From positions 1 through 15,839 of the forward strand of contig WFXX01000129.1 of assembly GCA_015490395.1 (NCBI GenBank): a stretch of 15,839 nucleotides of DNA. Direction: 5' to 3'. Every line of letters starts with the position of its first letter. Positions within the stretch are counted from its first letter, which is position 1. The stretch is from Gammaproteobacteria bacterium. Its GTDB lineage: Bacteria; Pseudomonadota; Gammaproteobacteria; DRLM01. The translations under genes and the position numbers were made by a program. The notes below the pieces were generated by a model that saw nothing but the letters and a program-made list of their open reading frames with translations, searched no databases and was not told the DNA's origin. Of the stretch, positions 6,090 through 14,701 are shown one piece after another.

Positions 6090-6980
6090 TCCGGCCTCCA
6101 GCCGGGCGATGCGCTCCTCTAGGGGCGGGTGGGTCATGAACAGCCGGGCCAGCCCCCCGCCAGCCTTGCCGAAGATGCCGAAGGCAGCCAGCTGGTCCGG
6201 CAGGTGGGGCTCGACACGCCCCCCCTCGGCAATGGCCTTCAGCCGCCGCAGGGCAGCGATCATCTTCTCCCGCCCGGCCAGACGGGCCCCGCCGGCATCG
6301 GCCCGGAACTCCCGTTGCCGGGAGAACCAGAACACGATGATGCTGGCCAGGATGCCCAGGACGATCTCGGCCACGATGGCGGTGATCCAGAAGCCGGGCC
6401 CGTGCCCACGCTCGTTGCGGAAGACCAGCCGGTCCACCAGATAGCCCACCACCCGGGAGAGGAAGATCACGAAGGTGTTCACCACGCCCTGGATGAGCGC
6501 CAGGGTGATCATGTCCCCGTTGGCGATGTGGGAGACCTCGTGCCCCAGCACCGCCTCGGCCTCGTCCCGGTCCATGTGCTGCAGCAGCCCGGTGCTCACC
6601 GCCACCAGCGCCTTGTCCCGCCGGGCCCCCGTGGCGAAGGCATTGGGATCAGGCGAGGGATAGATGGCCACGTCCGGCATGCCGATGCCCGCAGCCCGGG
6701 CCTGCCGGCGCACCGTCTCCACCAGCCAGCGCTCCACCTCGTCTCGGGGCTCGGTGATGATCTGGGCCCCAGTGGCTTGGATGGCCATCCACTTGGAGAT
6801 GGCCAAGGAGATGAACGCGCCGCCCATGCCGAAGACGGCCGCGAAGGCCAGCAACGCCTCGTAGTCCAGGCCAACGCCCTGCTCGTCCAGGATGCGCTCC
6901 ACCCCCAGCAGGCGTAGGGAGATGCTGAGCACCACCAGGATGGCCAGGTTGGTGACGATGAACAGCAATACGCGCTTCAT
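6084..6980 (-). CDS. htpX: Membrane zinc metalloprotease HtpX
   Basis: HtpX is an M48B inner-membrane protease that degrades misfolded membrane proteins, working alongside FtsH. The chain has 298 residues (E. coli 293). Two N-terminal membrane segments (about 4-26 and 40-62) are followed by the catalytic region with GHEVSHIANGD: His147, Glu148 and His151 form the HExxH zinc site. Two further hydrophobic stretches lie at about 158-178 and 197-219, and Glu224 in REFRADAG is the third zinc ligand. It ends with MTHPPLEERIARLE, typical of the family. The ATG at 6980 has a good GAGGAG site just upstream. I saw no clear heat-shock (sigma-32) or CpxR site in the 122 bases before it. It converges with the EAL-like gene and follows parC on the same strand, but it is probably transcribed separately. 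Confidence 0.97.
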   Translation of the reverse strand: MKRVLLFIVTNLAILVVLSISLRLLGVERILDEQGVGLDYEALLAFAAVFGMGGAFISLAISKWMAIQATGAQIITEPRDEVERWLVETVRRQARAAGIGMPDVAIYPSPDPNAFATGARRDKALVAVSTGLLQHMDRDEAEAVLGHEVSHIANGDMITLALIQGVVNTFVIFLSRVVGYLVDRLVFRNERGHGPGFWITAIVAEIVLGILASIIVFWFSRQREFRADAGGARLAGREKMIAALRRLKAIAEGGRVEPHLPDQLAAFGIFGKAGGGLARLFMTHPPLEERIARLEAGG

Positions 6981-7102
6981 GGCTCCTCGCCGCTCCTTCG
7001 AATGATTCCTCTAGCGTATGGCGTGCTGATCGTTAGCCGCATGCCTCCCGGCACCGGGGCCGCGCCTCCCGCTTTCCGAGCCCGACGAACCCCGCGTGCC
7101 CC

Positions 7103-9340
7103 TCAGCCCCCAGGCGGCAGGCCTTCCAGGGCCTGCACCCGCCGGAAGCCCCGGGGCAGGAGCTGGCCGCGCCGTCCCCGCTCGCCCAGGTAGCGCTCCA
7201 GGTCCTTCCCAGCCAGGGCCATCCGGCGTTGACCAACCCGCACCGCCAAAGTTCCCCGAACGGGCACCGCGGCCACCGCCGCCAGGCGCTCCTCCCCCCG
7301 GAGCGCCAGGAGGCGCACACCGCGGCCCCGGACCATGCGCGGGAGCTGCTCCAGCGGAAAGAGCAGCAGCCGGCCCTCGCTGGAAGCCGCCGCCACCCAG
7401 CCCCCCTCACCCTGCGGGACGGCCACGGGGGCCAGGGCGACGGCCCCTTCGGGCACGGCGAGCACCGCCCGCCCCCCCTTCTGCCGGGCCAGGAGCTCGC
7501 CCAGGCGGGCCAGGAAGCCGTAGCCGGCGCTGGAGGCCAGCAGCCACAAGCCCTCTTCCTCCCCCGCCGCCAGGCCCACGAAGGCCGCCCCGGCGGGCGG
7601 GTCGAAGCGCCCGCTCAGGGGCTCGCCCTGGCCCCGGGCCGAGGGCAGGCTCCGGGCCGCCACAGCATAGCTGCGTCCGGTGCTGTCCAGGAAGGCCACC
7701 GGCTGGTGGCTGCGCACCCGGACGGCGGCCAGGAAGCCGTCCCCGCCGCGGTAGCTCAGGGTCTCCGGGTCCACCTCGTGGCCCTTGGCGGCCCGCACCC
7801 AGCCCCGCCGGGAGAGCACCACCGTCAGGGGCTCGCTGGGCAGGAGCTCGGCCTCGCTGAGGGCCCGGGCAGGGGGGCGGGCCACGATGGGCGAGCGGCG
7901 CCCGTCGCCGTAGCGGCGGGCGTCGGCCTCGATCTCCCCGCGGATCAGCCGCCGCAGGCGGCGGGGCGAGGCCAGGGTGGCCTCCAGCTCCCCGCGCTCG
8001 CCCTCCAGCCGCCCCTGCTCCTCCAGGATGCGGAGCTCCTCCAGGCGGGCCAGCTGGCGCAGCCGCAGCTCCAGGATGGCGCGGGCTTGCTCCTGGCTCA
8101 GGCCGAAGCGCTCCATGAGGGCCGCCTGGGGGTCCTCGGCCTCGCGCACGATGGCGATGACCTCGTCCAGGTTCAGGTAGGCCACCCGCAGGCCTTCCAG
8201 CACGTGCAGGCGCGAGCGCACCTGCTCCAGGCGCCACTGCAGGCGCCGGCGCACGGTGCGGGTGCGGAACTCCAGCCACTCGGCCAGCAGGGCCTTGAGG
8301 TCCCGCACCCGGGGCCGGCCGTCCAGGCCGATGACGTTCAGGTTCACCCGGTAGCTGCGCTCGAGGTCCGTGGTGGCGAACAGGTGGGCCATGAGGGCCT
8401 CGGCGTCCACCCGGCGCGAGCGCAGGGCGATGACCAGCCGGGTGGGGTGCTCGTGATCGGACTCATCGCGCAGGTCCTCCACCATGGGCAGGCGCCGGGC
8501 CTGCATCTGGGCGGCGATCTGCTCCAGCACCCTGGCCCCGGAGACCTGATAGGGCAAGGCGGTGATCACCACGTCACCGCCCTCCCGCTCCCAGCGGGCC
8601 CGCATGCGCAGCGTCCCGGTGCCGGTCTCATAGATGCGCCGCAGCTCCTCCGGAGGGGTGATGATCTCGGCCTCGGTGGGGAAGTCCGGTCCGGGCAGGT
8701 GCTCGCAGAGCTCGGCCACCGTGGCCCGGGGGTGCTCCAGGAGATGGACGCAGGCCGCGGCCAGCTCGCGCAGGTTGTGGGGCGGGATGTCCGTGGCCAT
8801 CCCGACGGCGATGCCGGTGGCCCCGTTGAGCAGCACGTGGGGCAGGCGCGCAGGCAGCACCGCGGGCTCCCGCAGGCTGCCGTCGAAGTTGGGCACCCAG
8901 TCCACCGTGCCCTGCTCCAGCTCCTGGAGCAGCAGCTCGGCGTGGCGCGACAGCCGCGCCTCGGTGTAGCGCATGGCCGCGAAGGACTTGGGGTCGTCCG
9001 GGGAGCCGAAGTTGCCCTGGCCGTCGACGAGGGGATAGCGGAAGGAGAAGGGCTGGGCCATGAGGACCAGGGCCTCGTAGCAGGCCGCGTCCCCGTGGGG
9101 GTGGAACTTGCCCAGGACGTCGCCCACGGTGCGGGCGCACTTCTTGGGCTTGGCCCCGGGGCCCAGCCCCAGCTCGGCCATGGCGTAGACGATGCGCCGC
9201 TGCACCGGCTTGAGCCCGTCGCCGATGTGGGGCAGGGCCCGGTCCAGGATGACGTACATGGAATAGTCCAGGTACGCCCGCTCGGTGAAGCGCTTGAGGG
9301 GCAGGCGCTCAATGCCCGTCTCGCTCAGGCTCTCGCTCAT
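7103..9340 (-). CDS. parC: DNA topoisomerase IV subunit A
   Basis: ParC is the DNA-cleaving subunit of topoisomerase IV, which unlinks daughter chromosomes. The 745 residues (E. coli 752) start with RAYLDYSMYVILDRALPHIGDGLKPVQRRI, the standard breakage-reunion domain. HPHGDAACYEAL lies at 80-91 and the catalytic tyrosine is Tyr125 in AAMRYTEARLS. The winged-helix/tower region and coiled-coil (LGLSQEQARAILELRLRQL) follow. The last roughly 250 residues form the DNA-wrapping beta-pinwheel. The short pinwheel and the parE gene immediately upstream identify it as ParC rather than GyrA. Ala85 occupies the position of E. coli Ser80, the main quinolone-contact residue. The ATG at 9340 has TAGAGG 5 bases upstream. 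It starts 25 bases after parE, so the two subunits are very likely co-translated from one mRNA. Confidence 0.97.
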   Translation of the reverse strand: MSESLSETGIERLPLKRFTERAYLDYSMYVILDRALPHIGDGLKPVQRRIVYAMAELGLGPGAKPKKCARTVGDVLGKFHPHGDAACYEALVLMAQPFSFRYPLVDGQGNFGSPDDPKSFAAMRYTEARLSRHAELLLQELEQGTVDWVPNFDGSLREPAVLPARLPHVLLNGATGIAVGMATDIPPHNLRELAAACVHLLEHPRATVAELCEHLPGPDFPTEAEIITPPEELRRIYETGTGTLRMRARWEREGGDVVITALPYQVSGARVLEQIAAQMQARRLPMVEDLRDESDHEHPTRLVIALRSRRVDAEALMAHLFATTDLERSYRVNLNVIGLDGRPRVRDLKALLAEWLEFRTRTVRRRLQWRLEQVRSRLHVLEGLRVAYLNLDEVIAIVREAEDPQAALMERFGLSQEQARAILELRLRQLARLEELRILEEQGRLEGERGELEATLASPRRLRRLIRGEIEADARRYGDGRRSPIVARPPARALSEAELLPSEPLTVVLSRRGWVRAAKGHEVDPETLSYRGGDGFLAAVRVRSHQPVAFLDSTGRSYAVAARSLPSARGQGEPLSGRFDPPAGAAFVGLAAGEEEGLWLLASSAGYGFLARLGELLARQKGGRAVLAVPEGAVALAPVAVPQGEGGWVAAASSEGRLLLFPLEQLPRMVRGRGVRLLALRGEERLAAVAAVPVRGTLAVRVGQRRMALAGKDLERYLGERGRRGQLLPRGFRRVQALEGLPPGG

Positions 9341-9365
9341 CGGCCTCTACCGCGTGTGGGAGGGT

Positions 9366-11267
9366 TCAGACCTGGACCTCGGCCAGGTGGCCGTGGGCCT
9401 CCAGCCAGGTGCGCCGGTCGGCGGCTCGGCGCCGGGCCAGCAGCAGGTCCAGCAGCTCCTCGCTACCGTCGCCGTCGGCCACGGTGAGCTGCACCAGGCG
9501 GCGGGTGTCCGGGTCCATGGTGGTCTCGCGCAGCTGCATGGGGTTCATCTCGCCCAGGCCCTTGAAGCGGGTGACCTGGATCCGGCCCTTGCGGCTGGCC
9601 CGCAGCCGGTCCAGGAGGGCCTCCTTCTCCGCCTCGTCCAGGGCGTAATGCACCTCCTGGCCCACGTCCACCCGGTACAGGGGGGGCATGGCCACATAGA
9701 CGTGCCCGGCGGCCACCAGGGGCCGGAAGTGGCGCAGGAAGAGGGCGCAGAGCAAGGTGGCGATGTGGGCCCCGTCGGAGTCGGCATCGGCCAGGATGCA
9801 GACCTTGCCGTAGCGCAGCCCCTCCAGGCGCCCCGAGCCGGGCTGGACCCCGATGGCCTGGGCGATGTCGTGCACCTCCTGGGAGGCCAGCACCTCCTCG
9901 GGGGCCACCTCCCAGGTGTTGAGGATCTTGCCCCGCAGGGGCATCACCGCCTGGAACTCCTTGTCCCGGGCCTGCTTGGCCGACCCCCCGGCGGAGTCAC
10001 CCTCGACCAGGAAGAGCTCGGTGCGGCCCGGATCCTGGCTGGTGCAGTCGGCCAGCTTCCCGGGCAGGGCGGGGCCGGCGGTGATCCGCTTGCGCACCAC
10101 CCGCCGGGCGGCCCGCTGCCGAGCCTGGGCCCGCTCGATGGCCAGCCGCGCCAGGGCCTCGCCCTCGGCCACGTGCTGCCCCAGCCACAGGCTAAAGGCG
10201 TCCTTCACCGCCCCGGCCACGAAGGCGGCGCACTCGCGCGAGCTCAGCCGCTCCTTGGTCTGACCGCTGAACTGGGGCTCGCGCAGCTTGACCGAGAGCA
10301 CGTAGGCCACCCCTTCCCAGACGTCCTCGGGGGCCAGCTTCACGCCCCGGGGGAGCAGGCCGCGGAACTCGCAGAACTCCCGCAGGGCCTCCAGCAGGCC
10401 GGTGCGCAGCCCATTGACGTGGGTGCCGCCCTGGGGGGTGGGCACCAGGTTCACATAGCTCTCCCGGGGCAGCTCGACGTCGCCCTCGGGCACCCAGGCC
10501 AGGGCCCAGGCCACCTGCTCCCGCTCCCCCTCCAGGGAGCCGGTGAAGGGCTCCCGGGGCAGGCGGGCGCAGCCGCCCAGGGCCTCGAGCAGATAGTCCC
10601 GCAGCCCGCCCCGGAAGCACCAGCGCACGCCTTCGCCCGAGGCCTCGTCCAGGAAGGAGACCTCCAGCCCGGGGCAGAGCACCGCCTTGGCCCGCAGCAG
10701 GTGCTTCAGGCGCGCCACGCCGAAGCGGGGCGAGTCGAAATGGCGGGCGTCGGGCCAGAAGCGCACCGCGGTGCCGGTGCGCCGCCGGGCCACCGGGCCC
10801 ACCACCTCCAGCTCCTGCAGCTTCTCGCCTCCGGCGAAGGCCATGAAGTGCTCCCGCCCGTCCCGCCACACCCGCACCTCCAGACGCCGGGAGAGGGCGT
10901 TGACCACCGAGACCCCCACCCCGTGGAGGCCCCCGGCGAAGCGGTAGCTCTTGTCGGAGAACTTGCCGCCGGCGTGGAGGCGGGTGAGGATGAGCTCCAC
11001 TCCCGGCACCCCCTCCTCGGGGTGCACGTCCACCGGCATGCCGCGGCCGTCGTCGCGCACCTCCAGGGAGCCGTCCCGGTGCAGGATCACCTCCACCCGA
11101 CGGGCGTGGCCGGCCAGGGCCTCGTCCACGGCGTTGTCGATGACCTCCTGGGCCAGGTGGTCGGGCCGGGAGGTGTCGGTGTACATGCCCGGCCGGCGCC
11201 GCACCGGCTCCAGGCCGGTGAGCACCTCGATGGCCGAGGCGTCGTAGGCGTTGCGGGAGGCGCTCAT
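9366..11267 (-). CDS. parE: DNA topoisomerase IV subunit B
   Basis: ParE is the ATPase subunit of topoisomerase IV. The GHKL ATP site is seen as EVIDNAVDEALAGHA (catalytic Glu41, Asn45), DDGRGMPVD (72-80) and GGLHGVGVSVVNALS. The TOPRIM domain shows EGDSAGG (422-428) and the Asp triplet DADSDG (Asp494, 496, 498). RFKGLGEMNPMQL near the end is characteristic. With 633 residues it matches ParE (E. coli 630) and lacks the long GyrB insert. ATG 11267 gives the N-terminus closest to the family; an in-frame TTG at 11279 adds four residues. Neither has a clear Shine-Dalgarno sequence. It heads a parE-parC pair, and a TATAAT box lies 49 bases before the start. TDTSRPDHLAQEVID and VEGDSAGGSAKQARDKEFQ agree closely with E. 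coli ParE. Confidence 0.97.
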   Translation of the reverse strand: MSASRNAYDASAIEVLTGLEPVRRRPGMYTDTSRPDHLAQEVIDNAVDEALAGHARRVEVILHRDGSLEVRDDGRGMPVDVHPEEGVPGVELILTRLHAGGKFSDKSYRFAGGLHGVGVSVVNALSRRLEVRVWRDGREHFMAFAGGEKLQELEVVGPVARRRTGTAVRFWPDARHFDSPRFGVARLKHLLRAKAVLCPGLEVSFLDEASGEGVRWCFRGGLRDYLLEALGGCARLPREPFTGSLEGEREQVAWALAWVPEGDVELPRESYVNLVPTPQGGTHVNGLRTGLLEALREFCEFRGLLPRGVKLAPEDVWEGVAYVLSVKLREPQFSGQTKERLSSRECAAFVAGAVKDAFSLWLGQHVAEGEALARLAIERAQARQRAARRVVRKRITAGPALPGKLADCTSQDPGRTELFLVEGDSAGGSAKQARDKEFQAVMPLRGKILNTWEVAPEEVLASQEVHDIAQAIGVQPGSGRLEGLRYGKVCILADADSDGAHIATLLCALFLRHFRPLVAAGHVYVAMPPLYRVDVGQEVHYALDEAEKEALLDRLRASRKGRIQVTRFKGLGEMNPMQLRETTMDPDTRRLVQLTVADGDGSEELLDLLLARRRAADRRTWLEAHGHLAEVQV

Positions 11268-11292
11268 CAGAAGGGTCAAGCATCTATCAGGG

Positions 11293-11312
11293 GCCGGCCC
11301 GAGCGGGCCGGC
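11293..11312. terminator. GC-rich hairpin between lspA and parE
   Basis: GCCGGCCC (11293-11300) and GGGCCGGC (11305-11312) form a perfect 8-base-pair stem with a GAGC loop. On the minus strand it follows the lspA stop by 4 bases and is not followed by a T run. It would fold fully only in RNA reading through from lspA, since a start from the TATAAT box would fall inside it. It may slow or end ileS-lspA transcripts. Confidence 0.4.
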
Positions 11313-11315
11313 GCG

Positions 11316-11321
11316 ATTATA
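11316..11321 (-). promoter_or_regulatory. Candidate -10 box (TATAAT) for parE
   Basis: A perfect TATAAT reads on the minus strand 49 bases upstream of the parE start. The lspA stop codon TAA (11319-11317) lies inside it. No convincing -35 is visible at 16-18 bases; the best is CCTGGC. In DNA this GC-rich a perfect TATAAT at a gene boundary is unlikely by chance, although part of it is fixed by the stop codon. Confidence 0.45.
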
Positions 11322-11835
11322 CCCGAGCGCGACGGGCGGCCAGGGCCGAGGCCAGCAGCAGCACCACCCCCACCGTGAGAGCGGCGTCGGCCAGGTTGAA
11401 GGCCGGCCAGTGGCAGGCCGGGCCCTCCGGGTGGAGGCGGAGGTAGAACAGGGGCGGGCAGGAGATGGCCGGGAAGTGGAGGTCCACGTAGTCCACCACC
11501 GGGCCGCGCAGCAGCCGGTCCACGCCGTTGCCCCAGGCCCCGCCCAGGAGACAGGCGATGCCCGCCTTCTCCCCGGCTGGCCCGCCGGGGCCCAGCCGGC
11601 GCAGCCAGGTCAGCAGCAGGACCGTGGCCGCTAGGGCTACGCCCAGGAAGAGCCAGCGCTGCCAGCCCCCACCCGAGGCCAGCAGGCCGAAAGCCGCCCC
11701 GGGATTGTGGGCCAGGCGCAGATCCAGCCAGGGGCCGAGGGGCACGGGGCCTGCGGCCAGGGCCTCCAGGGCCCAGGCCTTGAGGGCCTGGTCCAGGAGG
11801 GCTAGGAGGGCGGCCAAGGCCAGCCAGGGCCTCAC
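11317..11835 (-). CDS. lspA: Lipoprotein signal peptidase (signal peptidase II)
   Basis: LspA is the inner-membrane aspartyl protease that cleaves signal peptides from diacylglyceryl-modified prolipoproteins. The 172 residues contain the expected four membrane segments and the family motifs: DQALK (15-19), HNPGAAFGLL (43-52), GGAWGNGVDRLLRGPVVDYVD (98-118) with catalytic Asp106, and FNLADAALTVG (146-156) with catalytic Asp150. The start is GTG at 11835, preceded by GAGG 6 bases upstream inside the ileS end, with 7 bases between the genes. The loop between DLHF (118-121) and HWPAFN (142-147) is about 16 residues longer than usual and contains a second HFPAI motif, suggesting a small internal duplication. 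The reading frame is intact and all catalytic residues are present, so the protein is probably active. Confidence 0.95.
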   Translation of the reverse strand: MRPWLALAALLALLDQALKAWALEALAAGPVPLGPWLDLRLAHNPGAAFGLLASGGGWQRWLFLGVALAATVLLLTWLRRLGPGGPAGEKAGIACLLGGAWGNGVDRLLRGPVVDYVDLHFPAISCPPLFYLRLHPEGPACHWPAFNLADAALTVGVVLLLASALAARRARV

Positions 11836-11842
11836 GGCGGCC

Positions 11843-14701
11843 TCAGGCCAGGCGCCGCTGCTCGCCGGGCCCGGCCACGTTCTCCACGCAGCGGCCGCAG
11901 AGCGCGGGGTGATCCGGGTGCACGCCCACGTCCGCCCGCCGGTGCCAGCAGCGCACGCACTTGGGATGGGGGGAGGGGGCCACCCGCACCCACAGCTCGT
12001 CCCCGGTCGGCAGCTCGTAGCGCACCGCCCCCTCGGGCACCGGAGCGGTGCTGGGATGCAGACGGGCCTCGGAGGTGATGAGCACGAAGCGCAGCTCCCC
12101 ATCCAGATGCTCCAGGCGGTCGAAGAGGGCCTGACCGCAATGGAGATCCACCTCGGCATCCAGCCCCGCCCCGATGCGCCCCGCGGCTCGCAGCGCCTCC
12201 AGCTCACGGGAGACCGCCCCGCGCACCTCGAGCACCTCCTCCCAGAAGGCCAGGGCCGCATCCGCCTCCTCCCGGGTGGCGTAGGGCTCGGGGAGCTGGT
12301 GCCAACGCTCCAGGAACACCGAGGGGCCGCGCTCGCCCGGCAGGTGCTCCCAGATCTCGTCGGCGGTGAAGCTCAGCACCGGGGCCAGCCAGCGCACCAT
12401 GGCCTCGGCCAGGTGATACAGGGCCGTCTGCGCCGAGCGCCGGGGCAGGCCCGCGGCCCGGGTGGTGTAGAGCCGGTCCTTGAGCACGTCCAGGTAGAAG
12501 CCCCCCAGGTCCACCACGCAGAACTGGTGCAGTCGCTGGTAGACCTGGTGGAACTCACCGTCCAGGTAGGCGCGGCGCAGGGTCTCCTGCAGCCGCCGGG
12601 CCCGCTCCAGAGCCCAGCGATCCAAGGCCAGCATGGCCTCGGGGGCCACGGCGTGGCGGCCCGGATGGAAGCCGTCCAGGTTGCCCAGGAGGAAGCGAAC
12701 GGTGTTGCGGAGGCGCCGATAGGCGTCGGCCATGCGGCCCAGGATCTCCTCGGAGACGGCCATCTCCGCCCGGTAGTCGGTGGCCGCCACCCACAGCCGC
12801 AGCACGTCCGCCCCCAGCCGGTCCACCACCTCCTGGGGGGCCACCACGTTGCCCAGGCTCTTGGACATCTTGCGGCCCGCGGCGTCCACGGTGAAGCCAT
12901 GGGTGAGCACCGCGCGGTAGGGGGCCTCGCCCCGCAGGGCCACCCCCGTGAGCAAGGAGGATTGGAACCAGCCCCGGTGCTGGTCGGAGCCCTCCAGGTA
13001 GAGGTCGGCGGGAGGGCCGCCCAGCTCTTCCCGGCGCTCCAGCACCGTGGCGTGGGTCACGCCGGAGTCGAACCACACGTCCAGGATATCGGTGACCTTG
13101 CGGTAGTGCCCGGCCTCCTCCCCCAGCAGCTCCCGTGGGTCGAGCTCGAACCAGTAGTCGACGCCGTCGCGCTCGATGCCGCGGGCCACCTGCTCCAGGA
13201 GCTCGGCCCAGCGCGGGTGCAAGGCGCCGGTGTCCTGGTGCACGAAGAGGGCGATGGGCACCCCCCAGGCCCGCTGCCGCGAGACGCACCAGTCGGGGCG
13301 GCGCTCCACCATGGCCCGGATGCGGCTCTCGCCCCAAGCCGGCATCCAGCGCACCCGGCCGATGGCCTCCAGGGCTGCCCCGCGCAGCCCCTTGCGGTCC
13401 ATGGCGATGAACCACTGGGGGGTGGCCCGGAAGATCACCGGGGTCTTGTGCCGCCAGCAGTGGGGGTAGCTGTGGACCACCATCTCCTGGTGCAACAGGG
13501 CCCCTCGGGCCTTGAGCAGCTCCGCCACGCGGTCGTTGGCCTCCCCCAGCACCGAGGCCCCTGCCAGATAGGGCGTGCCGGGCAGGAAGCGGCCGTCGTC
13601 GCCCACCGGGCAGAGGACCTCGAGGCCGTAGCGCTGGCCCACCTCGTGGTCCTCCTGGCCATGACCGGGGGCGATGTGCACGCAGCCGGTGCCGGCCTCG
13701 GTGGTGACGTGCTCGGCCAGCACCACGGGCACCTCCCGCTCGAGGAAGGGATGGGCCAGGCGCAGGCCCTCCAGGTCCCGGCCCAGGCAGGTGGCCAGCA
13801 CCCGGTGCGGCCCCAGGGCCCAGCGCACGGCGGCGTCCTTGAGCAGGGCATCGGCCAGCACCAGGCGCTCCCGGCCGGCCGGGCCCTCGGCCTGCACCAC
13901 CACGTAGGCCAAGTCCGGGTGCACGGCCACCGCCTGGTTGGCGGGCAGGGTCCAGGGGGTGGTGGTCCAGATGACCACGCTGAGCGGCCCCTCTCCCTGG
14001 TGTCCCGGGACGTGGCGGCAGCGCTGGAAGAGGGTCTCATCCTCCAGCACGGGGAAGCGCACGTCCACCGCCAGGGAGCGGCGCTCCTCGTACTCGACCT
14101 CCGCCTCGGCCAGGGCCGAGCCGCAGTCCACGCACCAGTGCACCGGCTTGAAGCCGCGCACCACGTGCCCCCGCTCCAGGATGCGGCCGAAGGCCCGCAG
14201 GATGGCCGCCTCGGCGGCCGGCTCCATGGTCAGGTAGGGCCGCTCCCAGTCCCCCAGGACCCCCAGCCGTTGGAAGTCGGCCCGTTGCAGCGCCACCTGC
14301 TCGGCGGCGTAGGCCCGGCAGGCCTCCCGGAAGGCTCGAGGGCTGACCCGCTCGCCCGGCCGGCCCAGACGGCGCTCCACCTGCAGCTCGATGGGCAGGC
14401 CATGGCAGTCCCAGCCCGGCACGTAGGGGGCGTCCCGACCCTCCAGGGTCTGCACCTTGACCACCATGTCCTTGAGGATCTTGTTGACGGCGTGCCCGAT
14501 GTGGATGGGGCCGTTGGCATAGGGCGGGCCGTCGTGCAGGACGAAGCGGGGGCAGCCCTGGCGGGCCTCGCGCAGCCGCCGGTACAGATCCAGCTCCTGC
14601 CAGCGGCGCAGCCGCTCTGGCTCGCGCCGGGGCAGCTCGGCCCGCATGGGAAAGCCCGTCCTGGGCAGGTTCAGGGTGTGCTTGTAGTCGCGCTCGGGCA
14701 T
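11843..14701 (-). CDS. ileS: Isoleucyl-tRNA synthetase
   Basis: IleS charges tRNA-Ile with isoleucine and edits misactivated valine. The chain has 952 residues (E. coli 938). The class I signature HIGH is at 67-70 (PIHIGHAVNK) and KMSKS at 611-615 (GRKMSKSLGN). The editing domain in between carries TTTPWTLPANQAV and GTGCVHIAPGHGQEDH. The C-terminus has the zinc-binding pairs Cys915/Cys918 and Cys935/Cys938, as in the eubacterial, mupirocin-sensitive type. The ATG at 14701 gives the conserved MPERDYKHTLNLP opening and follows a purine-rich GGAGGGG site. It overlaps the end of ribF by 31 bases and is followed by lspA, the gammaproteobacterial ribF-ileS-lspA order. Confidence 0.98.
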   Translation of the reverse strand: MPERDYKHTLNLPRTGFPMRAELPRREPERLRRWQELDLYRRLREARQGCPRFVLHDGPPYANGPIHIGHAVNKILKDMVVKVQTLEGRDAPYVPGWDCHGLPIELQVERRLGRPGERVSPRAFREACRAYAAEQVALQRADFQRLGVLGDWERPYLTMEPAAEAAILRAFGRILERGHVVRGFKPVHWCVDCGSALAEAEVEYEERRSLAVDVRFPVLEDETLFQRCRHVPGHQGEGPLSVVIWTTTPWTLPANQAVAVHPDLAYVVVQAEGPAGRERLVLADALLKDAAVRWALGPHRVLATCLGRDLEGLRLAHPFLEREVPVVLAEHVTTEAGTGCVHIAPGHGQEDHEVGQRYGLEVLCPVGDDGRFLPGTPYLAGASVLGEANDRVAELLKARGALLHQEMVVHSYPHCWRHKTPVIFRATPQWFIAMDRKGLRGAALEAIGRVRWMPAWGESRIRAMVERRPDWCVSRQRAWGVPIALFVHQDTGALHPRWAELLEQVARGIERDGVDYWFELDPRELLGEEAGHYRKVTDILDVWFDSGVTHATVLERREELGGPPADLYLEGSDQHRGWFQSSLLTGVALRGEAPYRAVLTHGFTVDAAGRKMSKSLGNVVAPQEVVDRLGADVLRLWVAATDYRAEMAVSEEILGRMADAYRRLRNTVRFLLGNLDGFHPGRHAVAPEAMLALDRWALERARRLQETLRRAYLDGEFHQVYQRLHQFCVVDLGGFYLDVLKDRLYTTRAAGLPRRSAQTALYHLAEAMVRWLAPVLSFTADEIWEHLPGERGPSVFLERWHQLPEPYATREEADAALAFWEEVLEVRGAVSRELEALRAAGRIGAGLDAEVDLHCGQALFDRLEHLDGELRFVLITSEARLHPSTAPVPEGAVRYELPTGDELWVRVAPSPHPKCVRCWHRRADVGVHPDHPALCGRCVENVAGPGEQRRLA

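Noticed and set aside
6981..7102. Heat-shock promoter of htpX or terminator of parC
   Set aside because: No CTTGAAA/CCCCAT-like pair and no stem with a T run could be found; only very short GC stems are present.
7229..11378. Two long plus-strand open frames opposite parC and parE
   Set aside because: Same reason: composition typical of antisense shadows, no recognisable domains, and ParC and ParE read end to end on the other strand.
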